This document shows, one piece after another, positions 1-8,619 of a stretch of 64,000 nt of DNA. The position numbers and the translations under genes are program-made. The stretch spans positions 23,414,501 to 23,478,500 of the forward strand of contig JAPTHN010000011.1 of the NCBI GenBank assembly GCA_026936325.1. Reading direction: 5' to 3'. The stretch comes from Platynereis dumerilii (taxonomy: Eukaryota > Annelida > Polychaeta > Phyllodocida > Nereididae). How positions within the stretch are numbered: position 1 is the stretch's first letter; each line of letters begins with the position of its first letter. The notes under the pieces were generated by a model. The model worked only from the letters and a program-made list of their open reading frames with translations, searched no databases and was not told the DNA's origin.

Positions 1-400
1 AATCATGTCCAGTTCCCTTTTGTCTTGACCAACTGTAAAAAGCAGAGCGATTACTCGCTCTGCTTAAAAATAGTAGTAGGCCTATAGGCCTATGTAATTC
101 CATGACTGTTGAGACAATTCTATAAGCATCTACAAGCACATAGCTCCGTTGCATTCAAAAACAACTCCACGTGCATAATTCAACAGGAGAATCCCTTCAG
201 GATTTCCACTTGTTCCTTTTCGTTGTCATAGCGATTTTCTTTCTTAATATGGTGTGACTTATTTCTCTTGTAGCTTGGAAGAGCAATTTGACATTCAATA
301 TGCTATGAAGCTCCTCAGCATACAATACCTCTCCTGTTATTGTATTTGAATACTAGCCTCTGTATGAATAATGCAAGATAAAGATACAAAAGAAAGGTAA
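1..400. other. Gene-free AT-rich flank
   Basis: I see no gene, no convincing exon and no structural RNA here. The segment is the left flank of the Harbinger element that begins at 401; its last three bases (TAA, 398-400) are the left copy of that element's target-site duplication. A short self-complementary taggcctataggcctat run lies near 75-95, a motif that recurs in this genome without an obvious function. Confidence 0.6.
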
Positions 401-415
401 TGGCTAGTTCTCACG
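398..415 (+). repeat. Left TSD (TAA) and left terminal inverted repeat of Harbinger element
   Basis: TAA at 398-400 is followed by the terminal repeat from 401. The matching right end is at 8602-8616 and its TAA is at 8617-8619. Confidence 0.65.
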
Positions 416-979
416 GAGACGTAACAGAGGGTTTAAGCGACGGCGTTTCTTATATTTCCAGGAAAGGGCAAAGATTTGAGCATGTTCGCCGTCAATTTTG
501 GCTTTACGGCGCAACAGGAACAGCATGCGCCGTTTTAAGAGGTCTTTCTACGCAATTCCTAGAAATTTGACGATGCAGGAAAAAAAGATTCAACCGGTTG
601 AATCTTTGCGAGGAAAGAAGTGGTGAAGCAAGAAGAAGCGTAAAAAGAAATCAGTGCGCGCCGCAGATTTTTAAAGTTGCGACGCACAAAGAAGAGCTTC
701 GACGCAGAAACAGCAGTGTAGCAGAAAGCTCTTGCTTCATGTCACATGTTTCAGACACGCGTCACGGAAAGTCACATGTTCGACGCACGTGAGAGGGTGC
801 GCGCCGCGTCTTATGGACCCCCAATGCAGCAGACAGAGTGGCGCCTGAGTGCATGCGCTGTTCTATTTTTAGCATCAACCCTTTGTCTGCGTGTCACCCT
901 CTTTCTGCGCAGCGGCTGGGGCAGCAGCAGCGAAGAAGGGGGGGCGAAGGAGGGGAAAAGAGGCGGTCCGCACCCTGCA

Positions 980-1020
980 TATATATAGAGGGGGCCAGAT
1001 TAGAGCACCATACCCACTCA
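980..1020 (+). promoter_or_regulatory. TATA-type promoter candidate inside the left arm of the Harbinger element
   Basis: TATATATAG at 980-988 is followed by initiator-like pyrimidine-CA sequences about 30 bases (1010) and 40 bases (1020) downstream. It would transcribe rightwards, towards the MADF gene. The first ATG downstream (1117) opens only a 20-codon frame, so any product would need splicing or would be a non-coding leader. A candidate only. Confidence 0.35.
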
Positions 1021-1432
1021 GACTTTCGACCAGAACACACCTAGAATCCACGACACTATCAACTGCTACATTTGCTGCTACTTTTGTTGCTACAATTGTA
1101 CTTTTGCTGCTACAACATGGGACCAAAGAGGAACAAGCATCCTCGGATACAATGGCTGGTTAATCCTATGGGAAAGTAGAAGGTGTGATTTGCAGCATGC
1201 GAGAGCGTCTGAGGCAAAAAATATGAGTGTAGGAACAGTGGAACTGGAGGTTGAGGTATAGTAGGGTGATGTCTGCGTGAACTAGATTCTCTTGACGTGA
1301 GGGTATAGCAATGAAGTATAGATGCAACTTGCTGCAGTGAGCATTGCGCAAGTGTTTGAGTAGAGCGTGACAGCAGACACTAGTGTCTAACAGAGTCGCT
1401 GCCCATATAGAGCTATGGGCCGACAAATTCAT

Positions 1433-1667
1433 AATGTGGAATACTTGTACCAAATTTCATAACTCTAAAATAAGCGGAATATTAAGGTCACAAATGGACA
1501 GTTCAAGAATGACAAAAGATGGCTGCCAGAAAGGCCTACATCTTGAATTTATCGTCATGTTCCCAATCAATACCCACAGGCGTACACCTGAACCCAATTT
1601 TATAACTCTTAAGTGGAATATTAAGGTCACATTTGGCAGTCCAGGAATGAAGAAAGATGGCTGCTAA
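1433..1667 (+). repeat. Two copies of a dispersed 'ATTAAGGTCACA...ATGGCTGCC' repeat
   Basis: Two diverged units of roughly 120 bases each contain: accaaatttcataactct, a short spacer, atattaaggtcaca, a (g)gacagttcaaga-like stretch and an aagatggctgc end. The same word order recurs near 33130-33182 and as a tandem pair at 42150-42425, so this is a dispersed repeat family and not unique sequence. Confidence 0.6.
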
Positions 1668-1737
1668 AATGCACGCTATCTCAGTTGTCTCGACAGGTAG
1701 GCTACTCATTCTTCTGCTTTCACCCCTAGCATATAAC

Positions 1738-3110
1738 TAGCAAAACTAGCAAAAAAAATTTTTTTTTGCGAGGACACCCCCCGACGTGACCCCCCCCGGA
1801 CTTGTAAAATATAAAATTTTAAAATTACCTCCTTCCGAGGAGAGCCCCAGCCTAGAAATATAACTAGCAAAAATAAAAATTTCTGCAAGTACCCCCCCCC
1901 GGATGTGACTCCCCCCCGGGCCTTGTATAGAATATAAAATTTAATACCTCCCGAGGTGACCCCAGCCTATCTAGCAGAAATAAACTTTTTTTTTTTTTAC
2001 GAGTACTCCCCCCCACGAGGTGACCCCCTCGGGACTTGTAAAATCCTAAATTTTTTAATTACCTCCCTCCAAGGTGACCAACCTAGAAACATAACTAGCA
2101 AAAAAAAAAATTTCTGCAAGCTCCCACCGGATGTGACCCCCCCCCCCGGGCCTTGTATAGAATATAAAATTTAATACCTTCCCCGAGGTGACCCCAGCCG
2201 AGCAATATATCTAGCAGAAAAAAAATTTTTTTTTGCAAGTATCCCCCCCGAGGTGACCCCCCTCGGGACTTGTAAAATCCAAAATTTTTTAATTACCACC
2301 CTCCGAGGTGACCCCTAGCCTAGAAATATAACCAGCAAAAAAAATTATTTCTGCAAGTACCCCCCTGGAAATGTCCTCCCCCCCCCTCGGGCCTTGCACA
2401 GAATATAGAATTTAATACCTCCCCCGAGGTGACCCCAGCCTGGCAATACAACAGGCAGAAATTTTTTTTTTTTGCGACTACCCCCTCCGAGGTGACCCCC
2501 CTCAGGACTTGTAAAATCTAAAAATTTTTAAATTACCACCCTCAGAGGTGACCCCAAGCCTAGAGATATCACTAGCAAAAAAAAAAAATTTCTGCGAGTA
2601 CCCCCCCGGATCTGACCCCCCCCCCCCGGGGCCTTGTATAGAATATAAAATTTAATACCTCCCCCGAGGTGACCCAAGTCTGGCAATATAACAGGCAGAA
2701 AATTTTTTTTTTGCGAGTACCCCCCCCCCCCCGAGGTGACCCCCCTCGGGACTCGTCAAATCTAAAATTTTTAAATCACCTCCCCAAACCTAGAGATATC
2801 ACTAGCAAAAAAAAGATTTCTGCGAGTATCCCCCCGATGTGACCCCCCCAGGGCCTTGTATAGAATATAAAATTTAATACCTCCCCCGAGGTGACCCAAG
2901 TCTGGCAAAATAACAGGCAGAAAATTTTTTTTTTGCGAGTACCCCCCCCGAGGTGACCCCCCTCGGGACTTTTAAAATCTAAAATTTTTTTAATTACCTC
3001 CCTCCGAGGTGACCCCCAGCCTAGAAGTATAACTAGCAAAAAAAATAATTTCTGCAAGTACCCCCCTGGATGTGTCCTCCCCCCCCCAGGCCTTGCATTC
3101 TACATGTCTC
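1738..3110 (+). repeat. C-rich minisatellite, about six units of ~235 bp (two ~117-bp halves)
   Basis: A diverged tandem array. Each ~235-bp period holds two related halves, one around 'gcgagtaccccc..gaggtgaccccc' and one around 'ctgcaagtaccccc..ggatgtgaccc', each followed by an AT-rich 'aaaattt' part. Repeated landmarks (tttaatacct) fall near 1941, 2171, 2411, 2651 and 2871. The C-runs (up to 14) give the complementary strand long G-runs. It lies within the Harbinger element, upstream of the MADF gene. Short reading frames through it are only translated repeat. Confidence 0.85.
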
Positions 3111-3386
3111 CCTATTGGCTGAAATTGCCACTCCCACCAAATCCCTCATTCTCATTGGCTCTAAATGGCCACACCCCCAAAAATTAAAAATTTTTAAGTA
3201 CTGCCACAGTTTCAACCGAACAACTGTCAACCCATTACACCTTGCCTACTGCTGTCAAATTAGCCAACTAAGATTGCTTCTAACCAGCAATTACCACAAA
3301 CACAAACTCAACGCATGATGGCCAAAAATGCATACCTGTCATTATGCGCCACACCTCCAAATATCGACCACACCCCCAAAACCCAT

Positions 3387-3396
3387 TATTAAAAAG
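3387..3396 (+). promoter_or_regulatory. TATA-like box upstream of the MADF/Myb-like gene
   Basis: TATTAAAAAG lies about 190 bases before the ATG at 3588, in a position comparable to the TATAAAAAG box of the convergent transposase gene. Weak evidence taken alone. Confidence 0.35.
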
Positions 3397-3587
3397 GCTA
3401 GAGAATTCTCCAGAATTCTCCAGCCAAAAAGGGCACCGTCGTCACCAGGGCACCAACCAAGCTCACCACCAGGTCAACACTTCACACTCCTGGGAGCACT
3501 CCAGTGACAACTCCAGCGACAACTCCAGCTGCAACTCCTCTCCATGACCCTTCAGATGCTGCAGTGACTGCCTTCTTTACAACAGCC

Positions 3588-5363
3588 ATGGCAGACATCT
3601 CTCTACCTGGGCTCTACACCTCCACTACAGCTGGCAGCCAGACGAAGACCACCACTTCAACCAGCAAAGCCACTGTCGTCAGCGAGACCATCTTCGAGGG
3701 CCGGCCAGAAGACAGCACAGACGAAGATTCATCTGTTGAATTGTTTGAAGAGGAAGGAGACAAGCCTGCTGACAAGCCTTCCAAGTCTGCTGACAAGCCT
3801 GCTGCCAAGTCTGCTGAAAAGCCTGCTGCCAAGTCTGCTGAGAAGCCTGCTGCCAAGTCTGCTGAGAAGCCTGCTGACAAGCCTGCTGAGAAGCCTGCTG
3901 ACAAGCCTGCTGCCAAGTCTTCCAAGGGTCTTCCAGAGCCTACTGCCAAGTCTACTCCAAAGAAGACTCCAAAGACTCCAAAGAAGACTCAGACTCCGAA
4001 GAAGACTCCGAAGAAGACACAACAGAGCCAGCCTGTTGTTGCTCTTGAAGACATTATACATGATGCCACCTTCGAGGAGGAAGACCACCAGTCCTCTGCT
4101 GATGAGACCCCTGCAGCTGCTGAAGCCAAGTCCAAGGGCAAGAAGGGCAAAGGGAAGGCCCCCAAGAAGAACATCAAGGACAACATGGGCATCACATCTG
4201 ACCAAGAAGATGACCTCATCAACTGGTTCAGAGAGCATCCTGTCCTCTACATGAAGGGCTCCAGAGGATACAAGGGCAACGAGAAGCTGCTGCTGGACAC
4301 AGAAAAAGCCAAGGAGCTGGGACCCAAGTACACCTCCCAGGACATCTTCAACTGGAGGAAGACAGTCCGCACCCACTACTCCAGACTCGTCAGGCCTGAA
4401 GCTTCAGGATCCGGCAGGAAGGAGACTCTGACAGACAGGGACCAGTACATCCTAGCCAACTGTCGGTTCCTGAAGGACTCCATCGTGCACAAGCCAGGGA
4501 AGGAGCTGTCCGCCATCTCTCAACTGTCTGCCAACCGACCAGCCTCAGACTCCGGGGACAGCTACAACCCTGAGGATTCCCTGCCAGCTTCCTATGACAT
4601 GCAGGACCTGCCACCTGACCAGCCATCACAGGACAGACCTGACAGCCAGCAGTCGCAAGTCTTCCCTGGAGCGCCAAAGCCTGGAGCCGTTGCCAAGGGA
4701 ACCAAGAGGAAGGCCCCAACAGATGAATCCATGCACTCCGCCATGCATGTCATCGCAGGCAGCATGCAAGCCATGTCCTCCGCCAAGAAGATCCTGAAAG
4801 GCTCTGGCTGCAAGATGTGCCCCGACCACCAGGAGTTGCAACCCGATCAGGAGTACTGGAGGATGAAGTGCAAGGACCTCTACCACGTCGGATTTCACGC
4901 CAGCCCTGAAATCAGAAGGAAAATGGTGAGGGCCATTGCAGAGGCCGCCTTCTACTGGGACAAGGAGAGTGAGATGGATGAGGCCAGCCGCCAGTCAAGA
5001 CATCAGGAGCAGACCTTCCAGCCTCCTCATCCTCCTCAGCGCCTGCAGATGCCACCTCCTCCTCCTCCTCCTCCTTCTTCGACGTATGTGCCATCCCACC
5101 ACCAGCAGCACCACCACGCTTCCAGCAGCAGCCATCACTACCACCACCACCAGCCCAGGGAAGGAGGATCCAGGCAGACTCCCAGCTACACCGTGATGCA
5201 GCCCAGCCCATCCTCCATGACACTGATGATGGATGCTCAGGAGAGCCCCGAGAAGTACGGCTACCCCCCTGGACCCAGCTTTGGTCAACCGGCCGCCCAT
5301 CAGCCGCACCAGCCTTCCCCTTCGCCCAGTTGGACTGACAGTCTACTTTCTCCACGCAAGTAG
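3588..5363 (+). CDS. Harbinger second protein: MADF/Myb-SANT-like DNA-binding protein
   Basis: In PIF/Harbinger elements the transposase needs a partner with a Myb/SANT-like trihelix that binds the element's ends and brings the nuclease to the nucleus. I start at the first in-frame ATG (3588, gccATGg context), which gives 591 residues; the open frame extends 28 codons further upstream without an ATG. The N-terminal third is low-complexity, with many copies of an A-(A/D)-K-(P/S)-A-E-K-type repeat followed by T-P-K-K repeats, strongly basic and flexible. Around residues 200-270 lies a MADF-like domain (LINWFREHPVLY, then a lysine-rich segment and IFNWRKTVRTHYSRLV). A second conserved block (about residues 400-480) has 'SMQAMSSAKKIL' and 'EYWRMKCKDLYHVGF'. 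The C-terminus is rich in P, H and S. Convergent with the transposase gene; no introns are needed. Confidence 0.8.
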   Translation: MADISLPGLYTSTTAGSQTKTTTSTSKATVVSETIFEGRPEDSTDEDSSVELFEEEGDKPADKPSKSADKPAAKSAEKPAAKSAEKPAAKSAEKPADKPAEKPADKPAAKSSKGLPEPTAKSTPKKTPKTPKKTQTPKKTPKKTQQSQPVVALEDIIHDATFEEEDHQSSADETPAAAEAKSKGKKGKGKAPKKNIKDNMGITSDQEDDLINWFREHPVLYMKGSRGYKGNEKLLLDTEKAKELGPKYTSQDIFNWRKTVRTHYSRLVRPEASGSGRKETLTDRDQYILANCRFLKDSIVHKPGKELSAISQLSANRPASDSGDSYNPEDSLPASYDMQDLPPDQPSQDRPDSQQSQVFPGAPKPGAVAKGTKRKAPTDESMHSAMHVIAGSMQAMSSAKKILKGSGCKMCPDHQELQPDQEYWRMKCKDLYHVGFHASPEIRRKMVRAIAEAAFYWDKESEMDEASRQSRHQEQTFQPPHPPQRLQMPPPPPPPPSSTYVPSHHQQHHHASSSSHHYHHHQPREGGSRQTPSYTVMQPSPSSMTLMMDAQESPEKYGYPPGPSFGQPAAHQPHQPSPSPSWTDSLLSPRK

Positions 5364-5387
5364 AAGACCAGATGTGCAGCAAAGACA

Positions 5388-5475
5388 ACAAAAAAACCTT
5401 GGCCCTTTTAAGGGCCACCAAATCCTCCCAAAAGGGCAGGCCACGTACACATCTTATGTTGACAAAAAAAAGAGC
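5388..5475 (+). repeat. Left arm of an inverted repeat shared by the two gene 3' ends
   Basis: About 88 bases, including the stem-loop and then 'aaatcctccca', 'gtacacatc' and 'tatgttgaca', reappear in inverse orientation at 6502-6594 with roughly 85 percent identity by eye. Both convergent genes therefore end in the same 3' sequence. Confidence 0.8.
5401..5416 (+). promoter_or_regulatory. Histone-type 3' stem-loop downstream of the MADF gene
   Basis: GGCCCTTTTAAGGGCC folds into a 6-bp stem (GGCCCU/AGGGCC) with a 4-nt UUUA loop and is followed directly by ACCA. It starts 37 bases after the TAG stop. Stem length, GG...CC closing pairs, U-rich tetraloop, ACCA tail and spacing all match the replication-dependent histone mRNA stem-loop. 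No clear purine-rich U7 site (CAAGAAAGA type) follows within 20 bases. The same hairpin sits 38 bases after the transposase stop. Confidence 0.6.
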
Positions 5476-5636
5476 TTGTGTTGACCGAAAAGAGCCAAAA
5501 AAGAGCAAAAAAAACGTTGACAATCCCCCCAAAAAAAAGTCCCCCAAAAAAAAAGTCCCCCAAAACAAAAGTCCGGTCCTGGCCTTCATTAAAAGTAATC
5601 ACCTTCATAAATCTTTGGTATAAACATATTTTTATT

Positions 5637-5734
5637 GCACTAGTACAAGTGCATGAATTTCTTAATTAAAATGTAATGCACTAGTACAAGTGCTTTGGTT
5701 TTAAAACTTGTGTTGGTTGCACTAGTACAAGTGC
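5637..5734 (+). repeat. Three copies of near-palindrome GCACTAGTACAAGTGC
   Basis: Identical 16-mers lie at 5637-5652, 5678-5693 and 5719-5734, spaced 41 bases start to start, with a degenerate relative (cacttgtctagggcaagtg) at about 5749. Each is self-complementary apart from one mismatched pair. They lie between the two convergent gene ends and could be protein-binding sites; no function is known to me. Confidence 0.75.
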
Positions 5735-5771
5735 ATCACTTTGTAATTTCACTTGTCTAGGGCAAGTGGCA

Positions 5772-5945
5772 GGTAGATAGCTAGATAGCTAGCTAGATAG
5801 ATAGATAGATAGATAGCTTTATAGATGTAACACAATGCTCGTTACATATATACACTGCAGCAAAAGAAAAGCAGTTGTCGTCACTTTGCAGGGATTGGAC
5901 TTGGATAGATAGATAGATAGCTCGATAGATAGCTAGATAGATAGC

Positions 5946-5998
<53 letters not shown>

Positions 5999-6383
5999 GG
6001 ATGGAACACAATGCTCGTTACATATATACACTGCAGCAAAAGAAAAGCAGTTGTCGTCACTTTGCAGGGATTGGACTTGGATAGATAGATAGATAGATAG
6101 ATAGATAGCTAGATAGATAGCTAGATAGATAGATAGATAGATAGCTTGATAGATGGAACACAATGCTCGTTACATATATACACTGCAGCAAAAGAAAAGC
6201 AGTTGTCGTCACTTTGCAGGGATTGGACTTGGATAGATAGATAGATAGATAGATAGATAGCTAGATAGATAGCTAGATAGATAGATAGATAGATAGCTTG
6301 ATAGATGGAACACAATGCTCGTTACATATATACACTGCAGCAAAAGAAAAGCAGTTGTCGTCACTTTGCAGGGATTGGACTTG

Positions 6384-6474
<91 letters not shown>

Positions 6475-6500
6475 GGATGGAGGGATTGATTGATTGATTG
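5772..6500 (+). repeat. Composite (TAGA)n array with four copies of a 70-bp insert
   Basis: Runs of TAGA are interrupted four times (near 5825, 6003, 6147 and 6307) by the same ~75-bp segment, which starts around 'aacacaatgctcgttacat' and ends 'gggattggacttgg'. The copies are nearly identical, so the array grew by unequal exchange of a TAGA-plus-insert unit of about 145-180 bp. Long frames of the type IYLSIYLS on the - strand are translated microsatellite, not genes. Confidence 0.9.
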
Positions 6501-6501
6501 A

Positions 6502-6594
6502 TTTTTGGGCTTGTTTTGTCAACATAGGATGTGTACATGGCCAGCTCAATTGGGAGGATTTGGTGGCCCTTAAAAGGGCCTGGGGTTTGTTGTT
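6502..6594 (-). repeat. Right arm of the inverted repeat (transposase 3' end)
   Basis: The reverse complement matches 5388-5475, including the stem-loop, 'ccaaatcctccca', 'gtacacatc' and 'tatgttgacaaaa'. It supplies the transposase transcript with the same 3' end as the MADF transcript. Confidence 0.8.
6565..6580 (-). promoter_or_regulatory. Histone-type 3' stem-loop downstream of the transposase gene
   Basis: This is the same GGCCCTTTTAAGGGCC hairpin, read on the - strand and followed by ACCA, 38 bases after the transposase stop (6619). Two convergent genes with an identical hairpin at the same distance from their stops argue for a shared 3'-end signal and against a chance palindrome. Confidence 0.6.
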
Positions 6595-6618
6595 TTGAAT
6601 AGATAGTCTGCATCTTCT

Positions 6619-7893
6619 TCAGATTTTCTCCAACTGCCAAGGGACACTTCCTGCCGGACTGTTGACCCAGTCACGTAGGTAGTCTCGAGCAGCCTTGGCA
6701 TCTCTGGAGGCATTTCCGTGTCGAAGTGGTTCTCCTAGGTCATGCAATTGACGGTCTCCCCTCCAAACTCCTTCAGCGACGTCATGTGTCTGTGGATCTT
6801 CTCTGTCCATCACTTCATTGTCACGGGCATGGTGGACGCCTACTCTGTCTCGCAGAATGTTGTGTAGAACACAAGCAGCCATTGTGATGTATGTCACTCT
6901 TGTAGGTCGTTGGGGCATGGTGGTCAGGAAGCATCTGAACCTGTGTGACAGCAGACCGAAAGCATTCTCCACCACTCTCCTGGCTCTTGAAATCCTGTAA
7001 TTGTAGACTCTGGAAGCAATGTCAAGGTTCCTTCTTGGCACTGGTTTGAGCAGCCATGTCTTCAGGGGAAATGCCTCGTCACCCACGATGTAATATGGGA
7101 AAGGATTGTCTTCTGTGCCAGGTAGAGGTTATGGAGGTGGCAGGCCTAGATCTTCCTCGTCCAGGAGTTGTCGAAGGACTGTGTCCCTGAAGACGCCGCC
7201 ATCAGATGCACTTCCTTGACAGCCAGCCTGCACATAGATGAACTTGTAGTCGGCATCAACGAGGGCCATCAGGACAATGGAATGAAATCCCTTGTAGTTG
7301 TAGAACAAGGAGCCTGCAGCCTTGGGACATCGGATTGCGACGTGCTTGCCATCCAGAGCTCCAATGCAGTTGGGCAAGTTCCATTTCGTCTCAAAAGCCT
7401 TGGCTATCTCCTTCCATCTTTCAGGCTGTGTGGGTAGTGCCAGCTGTCTTTCGAAGGCATGAACGATGGCAAGGCAGACCTCAGGGATGAAGTTGCAGAT
7501 GGTGTTGGGTGCCACACGGAAAGCATAAGCTAGGGACTTGTAGCTGTTTCCTGTTGCCATGTACCGCAGGGTGATAGCCAACTTCAGACCAGGTTCCAAA
7601 GCCCTCCTCATGTTGGTGTCTTGCTTAGCGATGAGTGGTCCAACAGCTTCCAGGATTTCAGCAAAGATGGCAGGGGGCATTCTAGTGTAGTTGTAGTAGC
7701 CGGACACGTCACGCACTTGCAGTTCAGGCAGCAGTTGATGGAAGTGACCATGTTGTTCCCTCTGCAGCAACCAGTTGCGAATCCACCACCTTTTCTGTCT
7801 CCTGGCCCTCCTCCTCCTGTGTCTCAAATAGACAGCTCCGATAGCAACAGCAGCAGCACCAGCCACAACAATAATTTCTTCTTCATTCATCAT
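6619..7893 (-). pseudogene. PIF/Harbinger DDE transposase (HARBI1-like), one in-frame stop
   Basis: The endonuclease cuts and pastes the element. The frame starts at an ATG (7893) and reads 254 codons to a TAA at 7129-7131. It then stays in the same frame through 'NPFPYYIVGDEAFP' and on to the stop at 6619, about 425 codons in all, normal for the family. Visible parts are a basic N-terminus with an RRRRARRQKR-like run, a helix-turn-helix-like segment (YMATGNSYKSLAYAF...APNTI), then the DDE nuclease: GALDGKHV (first D), ASDGGVFRD (second D) and RRVVENAFG (the acidic E). The only visible defect is the single TAA between the second D and the conserved GDEAFP block, so the copy is either recently dead or depends on readthrough. 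The TATA box lies at 7971-7979. Confidence 0.85.
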
Positions 7894-7970
7894 GCATATG
7901 TTCAGTAGGCAGTCGTTGTGTTCTCATTGAAGGGCAATCAGCAAATGAAGCAAGGAGGTCCTCTGTGTCC

Positions 7971-7979
7971 CTTTTTATA
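7971..7979 (-). promoter_or_regulatory. TATA box of the Harbinger transposase gene
   Basis: TATAAAAAG on the - strand lies about 80 bases upstream of the transposase ATG (7893), a fitting distance for a short leader. Confidence 0.55.
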
Positions 7980-8601
7980 ATGACCAAAAGTGACTCCTGC
8001 AGCAGCGAAACACACTTTGCCGCAGCGCTGCAACAACGGACGTTCGTCGATGCTTAAGAGACCTTCGTCGCTGCTTAAGGCAAGGACGACGAAGAAGGTC
8101 AGCATCGACGCGCCTGTAATGTCCTCGGCGCTTTATGAATGCATGTGCGACGATGAACCATCAAGGCACGCAGTAACAAGTACCTAAATGCGGCGTTGCA
8201 TCGTTACAGTCGTCGGCGAGGCTGTCATTTTCAGCGGCGCATCTTACCTCGGGTGTACGCCGAAGGTTTCCTGATGCGTCGCAGGTCGCCAATTTCAGAC
8301 GTAGCTGCCTCACAACCATCAGCGGCGTAAGAGGAAACAACATTGGGCGAAGTAAAAGCAGCCTCGCCGAATTCCAAAACAAAGTGCGACGAGTCTGTTT
8401 GGAACTGCGCTGAGGAAAGAGAGGCGGAACGCGGCGAAGAAAGCTTAAGCAGCGCCGCGGACACCTCAAGACTCACCGCGGCTACTAACTTTAAGCGTCG
8501 CACATGACACTAATTGATTACGTAACGTGCCAAAACCAACGTTCTACGCCACAACTTTCCAAGAAATGACTTCTCTTGATGCGTCGCTCTCAAATCGCCG
8601 T

Positions 8602-8619
8602 CGTGAGAACCAGGCATAA
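8602..8619 (-). repeat. Right terminal inverted repeat and TSD (TAA) of Harbinger element
   Basis: CGTGAGAACCAGGCA reads as the inverse of the left terminus with two mismatches and is followed directly by TAA (8617-8619). Confidence 0.65.

Larger units (their letters stand above)
401..8616. mobile_element. PIF/Harbinger DNA transposon, about 8.2 kb
   Basis: The ends are degenerate inverted repeats: TGGCTAGTTCTCACG at 401 against the reverse complement TGCCTGGTTCTCACG ending at 8616 (13 of 15 match). They are flanked by direct TAA trinucleotides at 398-400 and 8617-8619, the TWA-type target duplication known for this superfamily. Inside are the two proteins the family needs: a MADF/Myb-like DNA-binding protein on the + strand and a DDE nuclease on the - strand, arranged tail to tail. 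The element is larger than usual because it carries a C-rich minisatellite (1738-3110) and a tetranucleotide array (5772-6500). The subterminal 480-1000 and 7990-8600 parts are GC-rich with many CGACG-like words. The pairing of these exact ends is my inference from terminal similarity and TSD; the superfamily call rests on the transposase. Confidence 0.8.

Noticed and set aside
3729-4376. 215-codon - strand frame and 172-codon second + frame over the MADF gene
   Set aside because: Shadows of the lysine/alanine/proline repeat in the real + frame, which has the MADF-like domain.
5793-6640. Several - strand frames of 60-143 codons with IYLSIYLS repeats
   Set aside because: Translated TAGA microsatellite and its passenger segment; no unique protein content.
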